A stretch of 64,000 nucleotides of DNA, taken from the NCBI GenBank assembly GCA_023213395.1, contig CM041465.1, forward strand, positions 147,691,741 through 147,755,740, read 5' to 3'. Position numbers and translations under genes: made by a program. The notes under the pieces were generated by a model. That model was not told the origin of the DNA and did not search any database. It saw only the letters and a list, made by a program, of their open reading frames with translations. This DNA is from Cycas panzhihuaensis (Eukaryota; Cycadophyta). Below, one piece after another: positions 11,460 through 21,241 of this stretch (position 1 is the stretch's first letter; every line of letters starts with the position of its first letter).

Positions 11460-11610
11460 AGTGATATCAGAGTGGCCAGGGTTTAAAACTGGTCCTGTGT
11501 ACCGCAGTAGCGCACCCGGACATACGTGAAGGCATTGGTGGATCCGCCGAGGAACGTCGTGGTGGACATGCATGCTGTGTAGGTACAGCCGACTCCTCGT
11601 GACGGGGGAG

Positions 11611-11696
11611 TGTTGGAGCGTGTGACGCTAACTATCATGAGAAAGTCCTCTTCTCGAATCACCCCGGGGCTTTTGGTGTAACGGCGGCCTGTGACA
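11611..11696 (+). repeat. TRIM-1 3' LTR (86 bp)
   Basis: Same length as the 5' copy with only a handful of substitutions, and preceded directly by the purine tract. Confidence 0.9.
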
Positions 11697-12240
11697 CTAG
11701 CATGGAAAATTAGGTTTTCGGTCATTTTTATAGTGCTGTGATTGTCACAGAATATGGAAATAGGGGATGTTTGAGCTTGATTTATTTCGTCTAGCATCCA
11801 TTTGAGTCATATGGCATCATATGAAGGGTTGACTATTGCTTTGTATTCGTCTTCTATTGAAGATAATGCAATGGTTGGCTATTTTCTACTGTACTAGGAG
11901 ATGATACCACTATCTACATTGAAACGATAGCATGTAGTTGATTTCCTGTCATTGACCTCTCTGGCCTAGTCTAAATCGGTGTATCCAATTAATTTGATAC
12001 CTTGGACCTTAGAGTACTTAAGACCTATTCTCAAGGTCCCTTTGACATACTTCATAATTCTTTCACTAGGCTTTTAAGGTATTTGTTTGGGAGATTACAT
12101 GAAGCAGGATATTATTTTGACAGCATACACAATGTTTGGTCTAGTGGTTCTCAGGTAAATTAGATTACCTGCCAATTTTCTGTATAAAGTTTCATTTACC
12201 GGATTGCCTCTATCTGTGGTGAGCTTGCTTCTTATTTCCA

Positions 12241-13060
12241 TTGTTGTCATTGTTGGTTTGCAATTCTCCATGTCAAAATCTTGCAGAAGTCTTTTTAAAT
12301 GCTTGGTTTATGACAAGAAGATGCTGTCATGTTGTTGATCTACTTCAATCCCAAAATAGTAGTGTAGGAGTCCCATATCTATCGTTTCAAAAGACGTACA
12401 CAATGATCGTTTTGTGTACTGGATTCTCTCCTCATTATCACCAATAATGAGTAAGCCATCAATATATAAAACAATTATTGTCTTTCCCATCTTTTGTTTT
12501 GTGGACATATAGACTTGGGTCTGTTACACAATTGGTGAATCCATTTTATTTTAAGTGTGGATCAATTTTATCATATTAGGATCTTGGTGCTTATTTAAGA
12601 CCATATAGGGCCTTATTTTGTTTACATACTAGATGTTCTTTTCCTTTCTTTGCATACACAAGAGGTTGTTCCATATACTTCTTCCATTAGATTTCCGTTT
12701 GGAAAGGCTCCCTTCACATCTATTTGATAAACTTTCCATCCGTGTTGAGCTACAATTGGAAGAACAGTTCTAGCAGTTACCACTTTTGCAATTGGGGCAA
12801 AAGTTTCTTTATAGTCAATTCCCTTGGTTTGAGTAAAGCCTTGGGTGACTAGTTGTGCTTTGTATTTTTCTATTGTCCCATCTACTTTTTCATTTTGTTT
12901 GAAGACCCACTTGCATCCTACAAGTGGTTTGTCAACGAGAGGTTCAACCAGATCCCAGGTATTGATTCTCTGGATACTCTCAATTTCTTCATTCATTGTT
13001 TTAGTCCATCTCTCATCCTTACTGGTTTCTTCATAAGTTTGCGGTTCTACATTGCAGAAT
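12241..13060 (-). pseudogene. Element C reverse transcriptase (broken)
   Basis: Minus frames 12622-12996 and 12308-12508 give copia RT: INTWDLVEPLVDKPLVGCKW, YKETFAPIAKVVTARTVL, YQIDVKGAFPNGNL, then the catalytic box LYIDGLLIIGDN. The second Asp of the normal Y[VI]DD box is Gly here, so the active site is dead even without the frame breaks. The segment between the two frames (12508-12622) is degraded. Confidence 0.88.
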
Positions 13061-13577
13061 AGAGAGTGTTGAGTTTGCCTCCTAGTCTTTCCCTTTTCTA
13101 GGTCTTCTACATTTTAAATTCTGGATTGCTATACTATTTTTTAATACTATTTGGTAACTCTTTTGCAAGAGTGGTTATTTGATTGACTTGACTATTGTCT
13201 TACACTTCTACTAATGCTTCAAAACCTTTAAGCAATTCTACTTCTTGTATTGATTTTCTTTTTCTGTCTTGTTGTTTATTGCCTGAGTAGATAATGATAT
13301 TTCAATTAAGTTATTGGACATAGACTCATCAAATGTCACATCTTTGCTCACAATTATTTTCTAAATGTTTAAATCCATGCATCTATGTGCTTTGGATTTT
13401 TCACTATATCCTACAAGAATACATTTGAGACACTTGTTATCTAATTTCTTCCGCTTCCCATTTGTTTTGTGAACATAAGTTATACAACCAAATACTCTTA
13501 GATGTGATACGTTTGGTTTTGTCCCTATCTAGGCTTCTTCAAGTGTCTTCCCTTCTAGGGTTTTAGTTGGACTTCTG
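13061..13577 (-). pseudogene. Element C integrase C-terminal part and linker
   Basis: From 13572 downward the minus strand reads RSPTKTLEG and, near 13380-13490, a KKLDNKC.KCILVGYSEKSK block typical of the copia integrase C-terminus. The linker to RT has stops. The integrase is cut at NRS|PT by element B (13578). The missing residues reappear at 24613-24619 and 29770. Confidence 0.82.
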
Positions 13578-13944
13578 TGTTGAGGGAATGGATCTAGGGA
13601 TCTAGTGCACTAACACTACACAATGGCAAATAGTGGAAACAAGCACAATGTACTCAACAAGAGAATGCTAATAGCTTGAGCTCAAAGAGGAGAAGTGTAG
13701 AATATATTCACTCTCCATGTAATTTCAGCTTATATAATGAGGATGCTCATTAGGGTTTGGAATTTGAGTTTTCCCTCCCAATGACATTCAAATGAGATTA
13801 CATGAAATTACAATGAAATGAAGTTTATGTCATTTCACTTAAGTGACTTAGGCATAGTTACCTTATTCTAAAGTTATAAACATAAAAGTGACTTTATCTT
13901 ATTCTAACTTCATGAAATGACCATGTGACATTAACATCGTCACA
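13578..13944 (-). repeat. Element B 3' LTR (367 bp)
   Basis: It starts TGTTGAGGGAATGG and ends CATCGTCACA in plus reading. The polypurine tract lies at 13945-13957 (ATTCCCC-type C run on plus). A TATA-like CTTATATAATGAGG lies near 13728-13741, read as CATTATATAAG on the transcribed strand. Confidence 0.93.
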
Positions 13945-13957
13945 ATCCCCCCCTTAA

Positions 13958-14440
13958 TGGCAGAAGGTCATTTTCCTTTATCCTATTCTAATCTATGAAG
14001 TCTTCATTATAGCCTCATTATTACATTGAGAAAAAAATTCTACAACCTACAAGACACTTTTGTGGGAAAACCCGGGGAATAAAAACCCACGGACTTGACT
14101 TCCTATTCTATGAAGTGGCTCAGACGGCTCTTTGAGTGTAGCCAGATAGCCAAGCAGTACAAGTTGGTTGTGCAACTTCAATCTGTTGAGTCTCCATATA
14201 CCGTTTCGTCATCCCCCATGCCCTTTCAGGTTTTCATAAGTTCTGATTTTCGAAACAAGTACAACCCAACTCCTTTCGCTCCCATGAAGGGTTTTCACGA
14301 ATGGGAGAGAGCAGAGACTTACTCTAATCCTTCCGCGCCACAAGGGGTTTTCACGAATGGGATAGAGTATGCTGGTCCTGTGTACCATCTCCTTCAATCA
14401 GTTGGAGATGGAGGCCCCAAGGCCGAGCTGCTATCGGAAC
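13958..14440 (-). other. Element B 3' untranslated region with short tandem motif
   Basis: This is non-coding DNA between the polypurine tract and the RNase H end. A GGGTTTTCACGAATGGGA motif recurs at about 14290 and 14345, with a related copy (GTTTTCATAAG) at 14230. No function is evident. Confidence 0.6.
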
Positions 14441-16182
14441 TATTCAAACTTCACCCTTTGCAGCAGTTTGGTGAAGATATCAGCCACTTGATCCGCTTGT
14501 GGGCGGTTCCAATTGTATTGTGCCGTCATGGACCAGTTCCCGGATCCTGTGGACTTTTGTACTAATGTGGTTTGTACGATCATGAAAAACAAGATTCTTG
14601 GCCATGTGGATTGCTGACTGATTGTCCACATGTAAGCTCGTTGGACCTGTCTGGGTGATATCCAAAGTATGTAATAATTTGAAGCCATATCACCTCCTTG
14701 CTCGTCTCGAGCGACTATGTATTCGGCTTCAGTAGTAGAATCTGCAGTGATTTTCTGCCGCCTTGACTGCCACGAAATTGGAGCTGTTCCAAGAAATGTG
14801 ATGTACCCAGACGTTGATCTTCTTGTATTTTTGTCACCGGCAAAATCCGAGTCTGTGTATGCTGTAAGTCTGAAATCATTGTTGTGCTCATACAACAAAC
14901 CAAGTTTGTTGGTCGTCTTTAGGTACTTCAACACTTGTATTACTGCTTGCCAATGGTTCTGCTTTGGAGTTGTCATGTGATGGGCAAGAATGCCAACGGC
15001 ATGGGCAATATCTGGCCTTGTGTTAGTAACATAAATGAGGCTACCTACAAGTTGCCGATAGAGTGTTGCGTCTGCCTCTCGAGTGTCTTCATCGGAAAGT
15101 TTGGCATTAGGCTCCATTGGAGTATACACTGTTCTGGCATCTTCTAATCCGAACTTGATTAGAAGATCGTTGATATATTTTCCTTGGGAGAGAAAGATTT
15201 TTCCATTGTATTGAGTTACCTTAATTCCCAAGTAATATCTCATTAGTCCGAGGTCAGACAGTTCAAAGGATTTTGACAAGTCCATCTTTAATTTGCTGAT
15301 ATCCTGCTCACTATCTCCAGTTATCCGCATGTCGTCCACAAAGATCAGGAGATATGTGACTTTGCCTTTTTCTCTCTTAATAAACAAAGTTGCATCAACG
15401 TCTTGATAGTCACATACCTCATATCCAAGTTGCCTCATTTTGTTGGACAACTTGGTGAACCAAGCGCAAGGGGCTTGTTTTAGGCCATATAACAACTTTT
15501 TCAGTCTACACACTTTCTGCTCCTGTCTTGCTATCTCAAAGCCTTCAGGCTGTGTCATGTAGATTTCTTCTTCCAAATCTCCATTGAGAAAAGCAGTTTT
15601 CACATCGAGTTGGTGGATTTTCCAACCCTGTTGAGGAGCCAAGGCCACAAGTGTTCTGATTGTGGGCCATTTGGTAGTTGGTACGAAGACTTCTGTGTAG
15701 TCGATGCCTTCCCTTTGGGTGAATCCTTTTGCCACCAACCTCGCCTTGTGTTTTTCAAGGGTGCTGTTTGATCTGTATTTATTTTTGAACACCCATTTGT
15801 TTCTGACTACCTTCCTTTCCAAAGGCAGATCAACGAGCTCCCATGTACCGTTCTTGATCAAGGATTGGTATTCCTCATTCATGGCATTTCTCCAAACTGT
15901 GTGTTTCACAGCTTCTTGGTATGATAGAGGCTTGTCATTTGAAGCAAGGTGCAGTTCTGCTGGTTCAAGCTTTATGGGAAGTGATGTTTGCTCCCTTGCT
16001 CTGTAGGCACTGCTTCGAGTGCCAGTTTTGCCTACTTCATTAGATCTCAAGTCTTTGTGCAACTGGTAGGCTTCTCGAAAACCTTTGGTTGGGAATGAGG
16101 TTTTCATTTCCACAACATCCTGGTCTTCATTTTGATCCTGAAAAGGATCATTGGAGATGTATGGTTCGGAGGTTGATGACAT
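14440..16182 (-). pseudogene. Element B reverse transcriptase-RNase H (long open frame, 580 codons)
   Basis: This is the longest frame in the window. It reads linker, then [71 protein letters not shown], the catalytic FVDDMRITGDSEQD, DLGLMRYYLGIKVTQ, then RNase H blocks AYTDSDFAGDKNTRRSTSGY and TTEAEYIVARDEQGG. The RT acids are intact. A frameshift at about 14690 moves the RNase H tail (VDNQSAIHMAKNLVFHDRTN) to another frame (14480-14665). It is near-complete but not functional as a polyprotein, because upstream frames differ. Confidence 0.92.
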
Positions 16183-17080
16183 TCTTTGGAGAAGACTGAC
16201 CCTGGCTGAAGGTGGTTCTTCTGCAACTCCTTTTCCTTTTGATGCTTGACGTGGTGATTCGTGGCTATTCTCCCAAGACGGCGTTGGATAGTGTCCTCCG
16301 GGGCTCTATTGTCAGATTCGAAAAATTTGAGTATTTCTTCAGTGTCTCCCCCCCCAAATGTTGGAATCTGTACATCATATTCCTGGACATCGTTGTATCT
16401 GTGAGATGGGGCTTTAGAATCAAGTTGAAGTAGTTGATCCTCTATCTCCACAAACACCACATCTCTAGTGATAATGATCTTCTTTAATGTTGGAATGAAG
16501 ACCTTGTACCCTTTCTTGTTCATGGGGTACCCAACAAAGATGCCCTTTAAAGCTCGCGGTTGCAGCTTATTTCTATGCTCATCAAGAATGTGAGCATAAC
16601 AAGTAGAGCCAAAAATTTTGAAGTGATGGACGGTGAGGGTCGTCCAGGTCCATCGCTCATTTGGAGACGGCCGAGCTTGATGGACTTATGTTGTTCATGC
16701 AGAGCTGCAGATAAATAACCGGCCCAAAGATATGCAGGCACATTCTTGAAGACAAGCATAGCCCGTGCCATATTCATTATGGTTCTATTAGCCCTTTCAG
16801 CAACTCCATTCTGCTGGGGGGTACCTGCAATAGTTGTTTGATGCTTGATCCCCTGCTGACACAAGAAGTCTTCGAATTCATTTGAAGTGTATTCGCCACC
16901 ATTGTCAGTCCAAAGACATTTCAGTTGATATCCGGATTCCTTCTGTGTGAGAGCCTTGAATGCCTTGAATACTGTGAATGCTTCATCTTTTGATTTGAGA
17001 AAAGTCATCCATACCTTTCGAGTGAAGTCATCAATAAATGCAATATAGTACCTCTTCCCTGTGAGAGAAAGGATAGGCAT
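16104..17080 (-). pseudogene. Element B integrase core and C-terminus (frameshifted)
   Basis: Frame 16547-17080 carries FIDDFTRKVWM (first Asp), LWTDNGGEY (second Asp) and NGVAERANRT (Glu), so the DDE triad is present. After NVPAYLWA the frame shifts near 16720, and the C-terminal NKKGYKVFIPTLKKIIITRD is in frame 16104-16523. A run of Cs near 16349-16354 sits beside another break. Confidence 0.9.
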
Positions 17081-17206
17081 AGGCCCACAGATGTCTGAGT
17101 GTACTAATTCAAGAGGTTGACTGGCTTTCCATTGACTCTGGGAAAATGGCTGTTTGTGGAATTTGGCAATAATGCAAGCTTCACATTTGAATGGCTTAGA
17201 GGAAAA

Positions 17207-18254
17207 TCAAGGACACTGAGTAGAATGAGAGATTTCCTTAAGCCGATCAAGTTTGATGTGCCCCATGCGAGCATGCCAAAGAGCTTCTAGGGACAGCTTG
17301 GAATGAGTTAATGTGACATTATATGCAAGTTCTTCCACGACACGGATGGGGCAACAACTTGGTATGCGGAAGAAGACAATGTGGTTCGGTCGGTCTAAAT
17401 AGCTTACCTTCAAGTTTCCCAGTCATTACCACAGAACATGAAGGTGGGTGAATAACACTAAGAACTTGATCATTAGCTGTGACACTCAAGTCGAATCCAC
17501 GGGAGACAAGTGTGGATAACGACAGAAGGTTTTGTTTGAGATGGGGAATATACAAGACATCTTTTAAAGTAAAATTGGGTAGGCCTGGGAGCTTCAGGCA
17601 TACAGAGCCCATGCCTTGAACAGGTTGTGTCGACTTATCGGCCATGTGTACTACTTGGGTGACCTCTGAATCAAAATCCTGAAAGAAGTCCCGGTGACAA
17701 GTCGTGCTGGGTAGCTCCTGTGTCCATAACCCAGTCTGATGATGATGTTGATGCAGCATTTGCCTGTCCAAGTGGTCGAGGTTGTGGCGAATCAAGCTGA
17801 CAAATGGTTGTGCCATAGTGTGCCTCGATGTACCTCCTAGGTCTAGAAGCAATAGATGAAGTGGATGCTTCCTTGCTTTGTTGAATACGTGCCTCAATGA
17901 GATTTGCTCCTGCAAATAAGTCATCATGACTCTCATCAACATTGTGGGCTTGATGTTGCTGGTGTTGATGACGAGGCAATCTGTTGTAGTCAATGCGACA
18001 ATCTTTTGCAAGGTGTCCTTTCTTGTTACACCTTTGACACGTGGGAGCATTGTTGTTTGGCCTCTCGATTGGCGATCTTTTGACTCTTGTTTTCTTCTTG
18101 ACCTTGTTGTTGCCTTTGCTGTTGTCCCTATTGCTTTCCCCTGCCTCTTCCACGACCTCTTCTTCCTCCGCGTGAAGATTGACCTTGCTGTTTGGTGTAG
18201 TATACTTCCTCGTCCATGTCAGCTTCAAAGGCTGCATTAGGAGTTGAATCTGAA
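17207..18254 (-). pseudogene. Element B zinc knuckle, protease and GAG-pre-integrase
   Basis: Frame 17671-18408 has an intact CCHC knuckle CQRCNKKGHLAKDC and the retropepsin site DWVMDTGATQH. Frame 17319-18050 continues with FTLKDVLYIPHLKQNLLSLS. Frame 17207-17413 has LSLEALWHARMGHIKLDRLK, the GAG-pre-integrase H-x-R-x-GH motif. Two frameshifts separate them. The part above 18254 in this frame belongs to composite M, not to B. Confidence 0.88.
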
Positions 18255-18802
18255 TGTAACAAACCGTTACACCAAAACCCCGAGGTGTTAGTGAAGACCA
18301 CCCAAGTGTGTAACAATACCTCCCCCACAAGGCATCGACGTCCCGGCGACCCACTCTTGGTGACCCACTCTCGATAATTTCGCGCCCCATCGGGCCCCGG
18401 ACGAACACTACTATGCCGGCGTTCTACCGAGGTCGTCCCCTCCAAGGTCGTCCCCTCCGAGACTCGAACTCGTGACCTTGGCTCTGATACCACTTGTAAC
18501 GAACCGTTACACCAAAACCTCGAGGTGTTAGTGAAGAGGGCCCCCCCCCAAGTAGACCATTACCTCCTCCCGGTTCAAGCGGGCTAGCCCGCCTAGCCTC
18601 GCTTTCACGGCGTTCATGCGCCCACGGGCCACGACGGCGTTTCTTGTCGACAACGTTTGGCGCGTCACCCCACCGCCCCCATAAGCGGTGTTGCCCCCAC
18701 GGGATTTGAACCCGGGTCTTGGCTCTGATACCACTTGTAACAAACCGTTACACCAAAACCCCGAGGTGTTAGTGAAGACCACCCAAGTGTGTAACAATAT
18801 CA
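18255..18802 (-). repeat. Composite M left arm: three TRIM-2 LTRs and two internal segments
   Basis: LTRs lie at 18255-18315, about 18495-18560 (diverged) and 18736-18796. The first and third are 61 bp, with TG...CA ends on the minus strand. PBS copies (read GGCTCTGATACCA on plus) lie at 18480-18492 and 18721-18733. The internal segments are about 179 and 175 bp and GC-rich, unlike the AT-rich surroundings. A purine tract (GGGGGAGG on minus) precedes the 18255-18315 LTR. Confidence 0.88.
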
Positions 18803-19041
18803 TGTTATGATCCTCCACCATATGAGGTTATTGTGTTTATCCCACATGCATAAGTCTAAGAGATGGGTAGCCTTAATAGCCCATATATATGTATGTAATG
18901 TATAAGTTGGATCATGATGTATTTTGTAATCTTATGTTAATTGCATGTTCTTTGGAACTTCATCTCTTTCTTTATCGTTTGTCTATCATTTTCTATTTCT
19001 ATTTCTCTATGTTGAATGGTAACAGGAATAGGTTCACTACA
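18803..19041 (+). repeat. Element N 5' LTR (239 bp)
   Basis: TG...CA ends, two bases from the PBS. It differs from the 3' copy at only about one site by eye (18872 area, CCTTAATAG / CTTTAATAG). It looks young compared with most LTR pairs here. Confidence 0.93.
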
Positions 19042-19055
19042 AGTGGTATCAGAGC

Positions 19056-19742
19056 GCCCAGGTTGAGAGAGGTGTTTTTGTTCGGTATTAAAGCAGTGAT
19101 TTGGGAGGTTCCATAACATTGAAATTTCTGAAAAGTAATGGCGAAATTGAGACGAAATAGCTCGTTCTATAAAATTTGAGTGGTCGCACTGCAGATTTTG
19201 GGGTGAAAGTGCGAAAATTGTAGCAGAATTAATTTCGACTGCGTTTTTCCGTCGTAGTATTTTTGGGACAGATCCAACCTCAACTTCAAAGAGCCATAAC
19301 TTTAGCTACAGGTATCCAAATGACCTCAATTTTTTTTTGATTCTGTGCGTTTTCAAATTTACTTTCCAATGGAAGTGGTTTGAGGTTGAGCGAGTCGGAG
19401 TGAAAAGTTATTAGCAGTTTATCAGAAGGTACTATTACAGTCTCTAGAAACCCTAATTGTGAAATTCTTAAAAGGGGCCATAACTTTTGATTGAGATGTC
19501 AGAATTGACTTTCGTCTGAACCGTTGGAATCGCGTTTCAGAGGCCATCATTTTCATCCATATTTCATGTATTTTTGAGCTATATTTTTTTCAGAAATAAG
19601 TTTTTGGGAATTTAAGGATTTCATATTATACTTTTCTTAGCCATAAAGCCATTACTCTCGAGGCCCAATATATATTGTTGTACCAAAATTAGGGGACAAC
19701 AGGCTATAGACACCCCTAATCTCTTCTATATCCATATTATCA
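19056..19742 (+). other. Element N leader
   Basis: Untranslated sequence with repeated GCCATAACTTT motifs (about 19300 and 19480), similar to motifs in the A and B leaders. No ORF. Confidence 0.6.
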
Positions 19743-20530
19743 TGGATACAACAAGGCCTATACCGCGCATCTTTAATGCGAGATGGGACTCTTTACGTAA
19801 GTGATTGGATTGATGATATAGAGGCATATTTAAAATCACTTGATGATGACTACATGAACAATAAAGAGATGACTAAAGTAGCATCATTGTATACGCAAGG
19901 AGAAGCTTACCTTTGGTTTCAAGAGTGGTATAACACACATAATACATTTAATTCATTTTATTTCTAAAATTAGATATTCATTAAATACCATGCTTCTTGG
20001 TGGAAAAAATGCAAAATCTTGAGAAAGACAAACAAGAAGCACGGAAAATACTTGAGAAGTATAATCGTAGAATGGGACAAGGAATTCTCCCCACTCCACA
20101 AAGTCAAGAACAAAAGAAAGATGATGAGAAAGAAAAGAAATGTCAAGAGCAAGTAACAGAAGTTGTTTGCCACCCCACACCACCAGCAGCACCTAAGGAC
20201 AAGGGAGAAAAGACATCACAAATAGTTGAAAGACAAACTAAAGTGGAACCATATCGGCATCCACATTATCAAGAGGCCCAACGCAACAAAACTTATCAAG
20301 CAAGGCACTCATCAACTACAAACACCGGGCAAGCACATTATTCGAGTTTAAGGTTTCAACATTATAGATATCCAAAGTATATCAGAGGATGTTCAGGGTG
20401 TATCAAAATCAACTTGGGATGGATAGATCTCCATTCCATGCGCAACTTTTCTAACGACCTTCGCAGGAGCTATAGATTGGATATTAATAACAGGAGATGG
20501 TCACATGCATCATTAAATCAAGATGCTTGA
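19743..20530 (+). pseudogene. Element N gag-like coding region (frameshifted)
   Basis: An ATG at 19743 (MDTTRPIPRIFNARWDSL) meets a stop. The gag homology is in the +1 frame, 19776-19967, with WIDDIEAYLKSLDDDY and YTQGEAYLWFQEW, the retrotransposon gag signature of Ty3/gypsy type (tract ending in WF). A third frame, 19997-20530, is lysine/glutamate-rich (LEKDKQEARKILEKYNRRMG) and likely the gag tail. No zinc knuckle, protease, RT or integrase follows. Such elements are known as TR-GAG elements. Confidence 0.75.
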
Positions 20531-20556
20531 GGCGAAGCATTTTAGGGGGGAGGGCA

Positions 20557-20795
20557 TGTTATGATCCTCCACCATATGAGGTTATTGTGTTTATCCCACA
20601 TGCATAAGTCTAAGAGATGGGTAGCTTTAATAGCCCATATATATGTATGTAATGTATAAGTTGGATCATGATGTATTTTGTAATCTTATGTTAATTGCAT
20701 GTTCTTTGGAACTTCATCTCTTTCTTTATCGTTTGTCTATCATTTTCTATTTCTATTTCTCTATGTTGAATGGTAACAGGAATAGGTTCACTACA
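20557..20795 (+). repeat. Element N 3' LTR (239 bp)
   Basis: Directly preceded by the polypurine tract. Its end is followed by AGTCTTGGAGGGG, which is TRIM-2 internal sequence of the right arm, not a TSD. Confidence 0.93.
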
Positions 20796-21236
20796 AGTCT
20801 TGGAGGGGACGACCTCGGTAGAACGCCGGCATAGTAGTGTTCGTCCGGGGCCCGATGGGGCGCGAAATTATCGAGAGTGGGTCACCAAGAGTGGGTCGCC
20901 GGGACGTCGATGCCTTGTGGGGGAGGTATTGTTACACACTTGGGTGGTCTTCACTAACACCTCGGGGTTTTGGTGTAACGGTTTGTTACAAGTGGTATCA
21001 GAGCCAAGACCCGGGTTCAAATCCCGTGGGGGCAACACCGCTTATGGGGGCGGTGGGGTGGCCAAAGCGTCGATCATAAACCGCCGTCGTAGCCGGGGCC
21101 TGTGGGGCGCATGAACGCCGGTGAAAGCGGGGCTAGGCAGGGCTAGCCCATTTGAACCGGGGAGGAGGTAATGGTCTACTTGCTGGGGGGCCCTCTTCAC
21201 TAACACCTCGAGGTTTTGGTGTAACGGTTCGTTACA
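20796..21236 (+). repeat. Composite M right arm: two TRIM-2 LTRs and two internal segments
   Basis: An int1 part (from about 20799) ends in the purine tract GGGGGAGG, then a 61-bp LTR lies at 20930-20990, a PBS TGGTATCAGAGCC at 20993-21005, int2, and a diverged LTR' ending at 21236. It is the reverse complement of most of the left arm, but lacks the first LTR and about 45 bp of PBS/int1. Confidence 0.88.
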
Positions 21237-21241
21237 CTGAA

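Larger units (their letters stand above)
11374..11696 (+). mobile_element. TRIM-1: 323-bp miniature LTR retrotransposon, complete
   Basis: It has two 86-bp direct terminal repeats (11374-11459, 11611-11696), both starting TGTTGGAGCG and ending CTGTGACA, with few differences. After the first repeat and two bases comes a PBS-like TGATATCAGAG (11462-11472). Just before the second repeat is a purine tract GACGGGGGAG (11601-11610). The flanks are CTAAC (11369-11373) and CTAGC (11697-11701), a 5-bp TSD with one change. There is no ORF of note. It can only have moved with enzymes supplied by another element. A second, partial copy lies in element B (24010-24243). Confidence 0.92.
11190..12240 (-). 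pseudogene. Element C RNase H, interrupted by a miniature LTR element
   Basis: On the minus strand, ISIFCDNHSTIKMTENLIFHA is broken at 11697 by the TRIM and resumes at 11373 with RTKHIKVHHHYIKEKVQQK, so the two halves join at the normal RNase H boundary. Upstream parts (11800-12240) carry AIVYS/EYKA-type RNase H blocks with stops. RNase H degrades the RNA strand during reverse transcription. Confidence 0.85.
18803..20795 (+). mobile_element. Element N: gag-only LTR retrotransposon (1993 bp)
   Basis: Its 239-bp LTRs at 18803-19041 and 20557-20795 are nearly identical, starting TGTTATGATCC and ending TTCACTACA. The PBS TGGTATCAGAGC is at 19044-19055. The polypurine tract TTTAGGGGGGAGGG is at 20541-20554. 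The interior holds gag-like coding only and no pol, so it must borrow enzymes. The 5 bp on each side (TATCA, AGTCT) do not match, so it has no TSD of its own in M. Confidence 0.92.
18255..21236. mobile_element. Composite M: inverted arms of tandem miniature LTR units around element N
   Basis: Both ends read TGTAAC(A/G)AACCGTTAC in inverted orientation, and the whole is flanked by one 5-bp duplication CTGAA (18250-18254, 21237-21241) in B's gag; uninterrupted element A confirms the empty site. The left arm 18255-18802 reads, on the minus strand, LTR-int2-LTR'-int1-LTR. The right arm 20796-21236 reads, on the plus strand, int1(partial)-LTR-int2-LTR'. Each LTR is about 61 bp and is followed by a PBS. 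Element N with its own LTRs sits between the arms. See findings. Confidence 0.9.

Noticed and set aside
20993-21040. tRNA gene suggested by TGGTATCAGAGCC and GGGTTCAAATCCC
   Set aside because: There is no acceptor pairing, D-arm or anticodon arm. The first motif is the complement of a tRNA 3' end (a primer site), and the copies sit next to LTR-like repeats.
20770-21114. 114-codon plus-strand frame as a gene
   Set aside because: It spans the end of N's LTR, TRIM-2 internal DNA, an LTR and a PBS. It is open because the repeat is GC-rich.
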